A stretch of DNA of 9,901 nt from Desulfofustis sp. (lineage in GTDB: Bacteria > Desulfobacterota > Desulfobulbia > Desulfobulbales > Desulfocapsaceae), in NCBI GenBank assembly GCA_029287755.1, contig JARFQM010000224.1, positions 1 through 9,901 on the forward strand, given 5' to 3'. This document shows, in pieces, positions 7,250 through 9,901 of the stretch (position 1 is the stretch's first letter; each line of letters opens with the position of its first letter). A model generated the notes under the pieces. The model had not been told where the DNA came from, did no database searches, and saw only the letters and a program-made list of their open reading frames with translations. Both the position numbers and the translations under genes were made by a program.

Positions 7250-9553
7250 ATGAAAACAAACCGACAACCCTTTCAGGACATCATAGACACCGCCCTTTTT
7301 TTCGGCGGTGGGGCGAGAAGGGAGATTGTTGAAAATATAAAGTCAGCTCTTGCTGACGAGGTTCAGCTGCTTACCCTGACCGGCACCGACGGTTCGGGCA
7401 AGACCATGATTTGCAGAATGGCCCAGCAGGAACTGCGGGGCAGTGCTGAAGTACTCATTTTGGACCGGGGAGCGGAATCGTTTGACGAGGTGGTGAATCT
7501 CATAGCCGCCCAGGTTGAGATAGAAGAAAGCGATGAAATATCAGATAGAAACACGCGCCTCGAAAAAGCGGTGGAGATTCTGCACCAGCAGAATCGCCGG
7601 CTGATCATAATTCTGGACGGGGCGGAGAAGATTTTTCTGGCGACCCTGGAAAGAATCCGGCGGATGATCGACCAGGTAAACGATCCGCAGCTCTGCATCC
7701 AATTATTGTTCAGCGGGAGGCCGCTGTTTTCGCTGAATTACAAGCAGCTCTCGATCATCAACTTCAAAGTTGTCGAGGAAAGGCATTTCAGCCTCGATCC
7801 GCTTGACGGCAGGGATACACACCTTTACCTCAACTATTGCCTTGATCATTCCGCAACCGACGAGCAGAAGAGATTTTCCTTGATCCAGGCGGAAGAGATA
7901 GCGGATATAGCCCGGGGCAACTTCAGACTCATCAACCAGTTGGCGGGCAAGTTTCTCGATTTGAAACGATTGGCCGGCGAGAGACAAGACACCGGGGAAG
8001 ACGAATATGCTGAAGGTGATTCAGCGGTGGAACAATCCCGGTTGACGAGCGGCTTGGCCAATGTTGACCTGGATTTTCTTAAAGTCCCGAAAATTGGGGC
8101 GCGCTGGTATGCTGCAGGAGCCGCGCTTGTCGCCCTTGTTCTTCTGATAATACTGCTGCGGGGAGGAGAAGAGAAAGAGGCCGAACCGCTTCCCCAAGCC
8201 GAGGAAGTTCCTGAAATCACGCTGGAAAAGGTGGAACCGGATCCAATTGACATCCCGGAACCATCTCTGCCGGTGGAACCTCTGCAACCACCTTCTCGCA
8301 CGCCAACTTCTGAAGAACAGAGTTTCCAGGTTGCAAAAAAGGTGGAAGCGGAGCCAGTTGACATCCCGGAGCCCTCTCTGCCGGTGGAACCGCTGCAGCT
8401 GCCTTCACCTGCGGTAGCGCCTGAAGAACCGCAGCCCACGGTTGTCCAAAGCCGTCCGTTGGAGGATGTTCTTAAGGAGGCTGAAGATAGTCCCGAACCA
8501 TTGCGTCCCGGGCCCATCGAGGAGCAGGCAGACAGCAGCATTCCGGCGGTTCCCCAGGTGGCCGAAATACCGTCTCAGGAGCCGTCAGCGCCGGAGGCAA
8601 CTGCAGAGTCAGCGGCCGTGGCGGAGCAGGCGGAAAGTGAGATGGCTGTGGACATCCCGCCCGCCGTGATTAAGGAGGAGGAATCTATTATTGTTGAACT
8701 AGCCCCCGCTCCGCCCAGGCAAGAGAGTGCAGTGACGGAAGCGTACCCGGCTCTGGAGGAATCGACGGCACCACCGGTAGTGGAGCCTGTTGAAGATCAG
8801 GTAGAGCCGGATGAAAAACTGGCGGCAACTGAAAATCTCTCTGCAGGGCCCCTGCAAGTTGCAACACAGGACGCGAGCGAAGCACCTGGTATCCCCAAAC
8901 CGACCGTTCGGCCCAAGAAGAAACCGATAACCGAGCCTGCGCCGTTGCCGGTGGTCACTCTTAAAGATGAGAGCAAGAAATCTCCGGATCAGCCGACTGC
9001 TCCAGCTTCTGCGCCCGAGCCTGCGCCAGCGCCCCCTCAGGCCGCGCTACTGGCAGCCGAAGAAATTCAGCTCCCAGTTGTCGCTCAACCTGAGGTTGAG
9101 CCGGAAATCACCGAGCCGCAGCAGGAACGATTCGCCTCTATCGACTGGGGCGAGGAGGATGTCGCCGCTGCGTCGGCTAGAAGGTCCGGGACAACAGTGA
9201 CAGAAGCAGATTCCAGCGTCTATTATGCCCAGCGTCTGGCTGCAGGTTCCCGCTGGCTGGTCGGGGGAAGCAGGGATAAATTTACGGTCCAGCTCATGGT
9301 TCTGAACTCCGAGGATGCCCAGCAGAATGTAAGATACATGCTTGCCGAGGAGGACTACCGGCAGGTCCTGGATCAGCTCTATATCCTCAGAAAAGTCGGG
9401 CAACCCCAGACGGTCATGCTCTATTGGGGCGAGTTCGATTCCCCGGCCGAAGCCCGCGCGGCGAGGAGTCGGCTGCCCAATTTCCTAAGCCGGCTGGAAC
9501 CGTTCGAAATTCCCGTAAAAGATGCGGTGGCCAAGGCCAGGGCCGGCCAGTAG
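7250..9553 (+). CDS. DamX-like membrane protein: AAA/ExeA-type ATPase, TM helix, SPOR-like domain
   Basis: This 767-aa protein has four parts. Residues 1-245 form a P-loop ATPase of the ExeA/GspA type: Walker A GTDGSGKT (45-52), Walker B LIIILDGAE (118-126), LLFSGRP (152-158) in the sensor-1 region, and NFRLINQLA near 224-232 where this group has its conserved Arg. One transmembrane helix follows (286-303). A long Pro/Glu/Ala-rich linker (305-655) is expected in the periplasm. The C-terminal domain (about 675-760) has the beta-alpha-beta look of SPOR, with FTVQLMVL opening it, VMLYWGEF as its central strand and AEARAARSRLP as a helix. SPOR domains bind denuded septal peptidoglycan, so a role at the division site or envelope is likely. 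E. coli DamX has the same layout. The ATG at 7250 is the natural start but has no Shine-Dalgarno. The linker holds a duplication (8226-8407). Confidence 0.88.
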   Translation: MKTNRQPFQDIIDTALFFGGGARREIVENIKSALADEVQLLTLTGTDGSGKTMICRMAQQELRGSAEVLILDRGAESFDEVVNLIAAQVEIEESDEISDRNTRLEKAVEILHQQNRRLIIILDGAEKIFLATLERIRRMIDQVNDPQLCIQLLFSGRPLFSLNYKQLSIINFKVVEERHFSLDPLDGRDTHLYLNYCLDHSATDEQKRFSLIQAEEIADIARGNFRLINQLAGKFLDLKRLAGERQDTGEDEYAEGDSAVEQSRLTSGLANVDLDFLKVPKIGARWYAAGAALVALVLLIILLRGGEEKEAEPLPQAEEVPEITLEKVEPDPIDIPEPSLPVEPLQPPSRTPTSEEQSFQVAKKVEAEPVDIPEPSLPVEPLQLPSPAVAPEEPQPTVVQSRPLEDVLKEAEDSPEPLRPGPIEEQADSSIPAVPQVAEIPSQEPSAPEATAESAAVAEQAESEMAVDIPPAVIKEEESIIVELAPAPPRQESAVTEAYPALEESTAPPVVEPVEDQVEPDEKLAATENLSAGPLQVATQDASEAPGIPKPTVRPKKKPITEPAPLPVVTLKDESKKSPDQPTAPASAPEPAPAPPQAALLAAEEIQLPVVAQPEVEPEITEPQQERFASIDWGEEDVAAASARRSGTTVTEADSSVYYAQRLAAGSRWLVGGSRDKFTVQLMVLNSEDAQQNVRYMLAEEDYRQVLDQLYILRKVGQPQTVMLYWGEFDSPAEARAARSRLPNFLSRLEPFEIPVKDAVAKARAGQ
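8226..8407 (+). repeat. In-frame tandem-type duplication in the periplasmic linker
   Basis: A 71-bp unit at 8226-8296 recurs at 8337-8407 with 10 mismatches (about 86 % identity by hand count). The offset is 111 bp, exactly 37 codons. Both copies encode nearly the same peptide, built on DIPEPSLPVEPLQ. About half the mismatches leave the protein unchanged, suggesting the peptide or its spacing is tolerated or favoured. This looks like a recent duplication that lengthened the linker. Confidence 0.85.
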
Positions 9554-9584
9554 GGCTGCAATTTTCCGGAACGGGTACAGTTCT

Positions 9585-9901
9585 ATGCAGAATCTATCAG
9601 TCAACGACTCTACCTATCGGACCATGGACGTCGGAACCGGGGGGGCTGCGCCGCTGTTTCCGAGCTTGAGTTCCGAACAGGAAGACTGCAGCAGATCAAG
9701 CTGCTTCGAAAGCGTGGACACGCAACTGAACGCGAGTTCGAAAGGGCCGCCGCCGACCAGAAGATCGCCAAAGCCCGCTGGACGCTGGCCAAGGAAGAGG
9801 CCCAGCTGAACAAGCTCGATTGTGCTCGGATCCGGGCGCAGATTAAGCTTCGACGTGTCTCCAGCCCCTTCGAAGGCATTATCTCTGAAGTACATCACGA
9901 G
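9585..9901 (+). pseudogene. HlyD/RND periplasmic adaptor (membrane fusion protein) fragment without a start codon
   Basis: The frame with codons starting at 9578, 9581 and so on is open from 9554 to the right edge. From about 9650 it encodes a typical adaptor segment: a charged helical hairpin (EREFERAAADQKIAKARWTL, then EAQLNKLDCARIRAQIKL) leading into the strand RRVSSPFEGIISEVHHE. The strand matches the I.SPFDG.V..V motif where the lipoyl half resumes in these proteins. No ATG, GTG or TTG exists in that frame, and there is no room for the expected signal peptide and first lipoyl half. An ATG at 9585 opens a different frame (MQNLSVND...) that would join it only if one G were added to, or two removed from, the 7-G run at 9639-9645. 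It is therefore a frameshifted or internally deleted gene, or an assembly error. The 3' end lies outside the window. Confidence 0.6.

Noticed and set aside
7846..8541. 231-aa minus-strand ORF rich in Ser and Gly
   Set aside because: It is the antisense image of the Pro/Glu-rich linker; the low-complexity composition follows from that linker, not from coding.
9424..9669. 81-aa plus-strand ORF across the SPOR gene stop
   Set aside because: Largely an alternative-frame shadow of the SPOR domain with no family resemblance.
9522..9809. 95-aa plus-strand ORF overlapping the end of the SPOR gene
   Set aside because: Its second half is out of frame with the clear adaptor-like coding signal, and its first 21 residues lie in the shadow of the SPOR gene; only the ATG at 9585 might be relevant.

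Overview
The window reads as ordinary chromosomal housekeeping DNA from a Gram-negative bacterium. Base composition is moderately GC-rich by eye. The best guess is the former Deltaproteobacteria (Desulfobacterota, perhaps a Desulfobulbales or Desulfuromonadales relative). This rests on gene content and protein style, not on a marker gene, so it is tentative. Gram-negative affiliation is supported by Aat (a proteobacterial-type N-degron transferase), a DamX-like SPOR protein and a periplasmic adaptor fragment. I see no rRNA, tRNA, CRISPR array, insertion sequence or phage gene.

Left block (1-3245, all minus strand). An RNase R gene (rnr) is followed, after about 240 bp, by a promoter, a gene for a small membrane-anchored coiled-coil protein of unknown function, a strong rho-independent terminator, and then the 5' end of a TrmJ-like SpoU/TrmH-family RNA methyltransferase that runs off the left edge. 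This block concerns RNA decay and RNA modification.

Middle block (3246-6917). rnr is divergent, across about 290 bp, from a long RelA/SpoT homologue on the plus strand. Its (p)ppGpp hydrolase (HD) half keeps every active-site residue I can check. Its synthetase half has lost both metal-binding acidic residues, so it is predicted to be hydrolase-only. Convergent to it is a two-gene minus-strand operon: aat (leucyl/phenylalanyl-tRNA-protein transferase), overlapped by 17 nt by a gene for a zinc-ribbon protein whose body resembles the TSCPD domain normally found at the C-terminus of B12-dependent ribonucleotide reductases, here without any reductase.

Right block (6918-9901). A 332-bp gene-free stretch carries a promoter candidate for a 767-aa plus-strand gene. 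That protein has a cytoplasmic AAA/ExeA-type ATPase, one transmembrane helix, a long Pro/Glu-rich periplasmic linker with an internal duplication, and a C-terminal SPOR-like domain. This is the DamX-type layout associated with septal peptidoglycan. Immediately downstream is a HlyD/RND periplasmic-adaptor coding sequence with no usable start codon and apparently no lipoyl half. It lies just after a 7-G run and continues past the right edge, so it is either a broken gene or a frameshift in the assembly.

The most notable points are the decayed synthetase in the RSH protein, the free-standing zinc-ribbon/TSCPD protein coupled to aat, the start-less adaptor gene, and the terminator sitting almost on top of the trmJ start. 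I found no clear multi-gene novel system.
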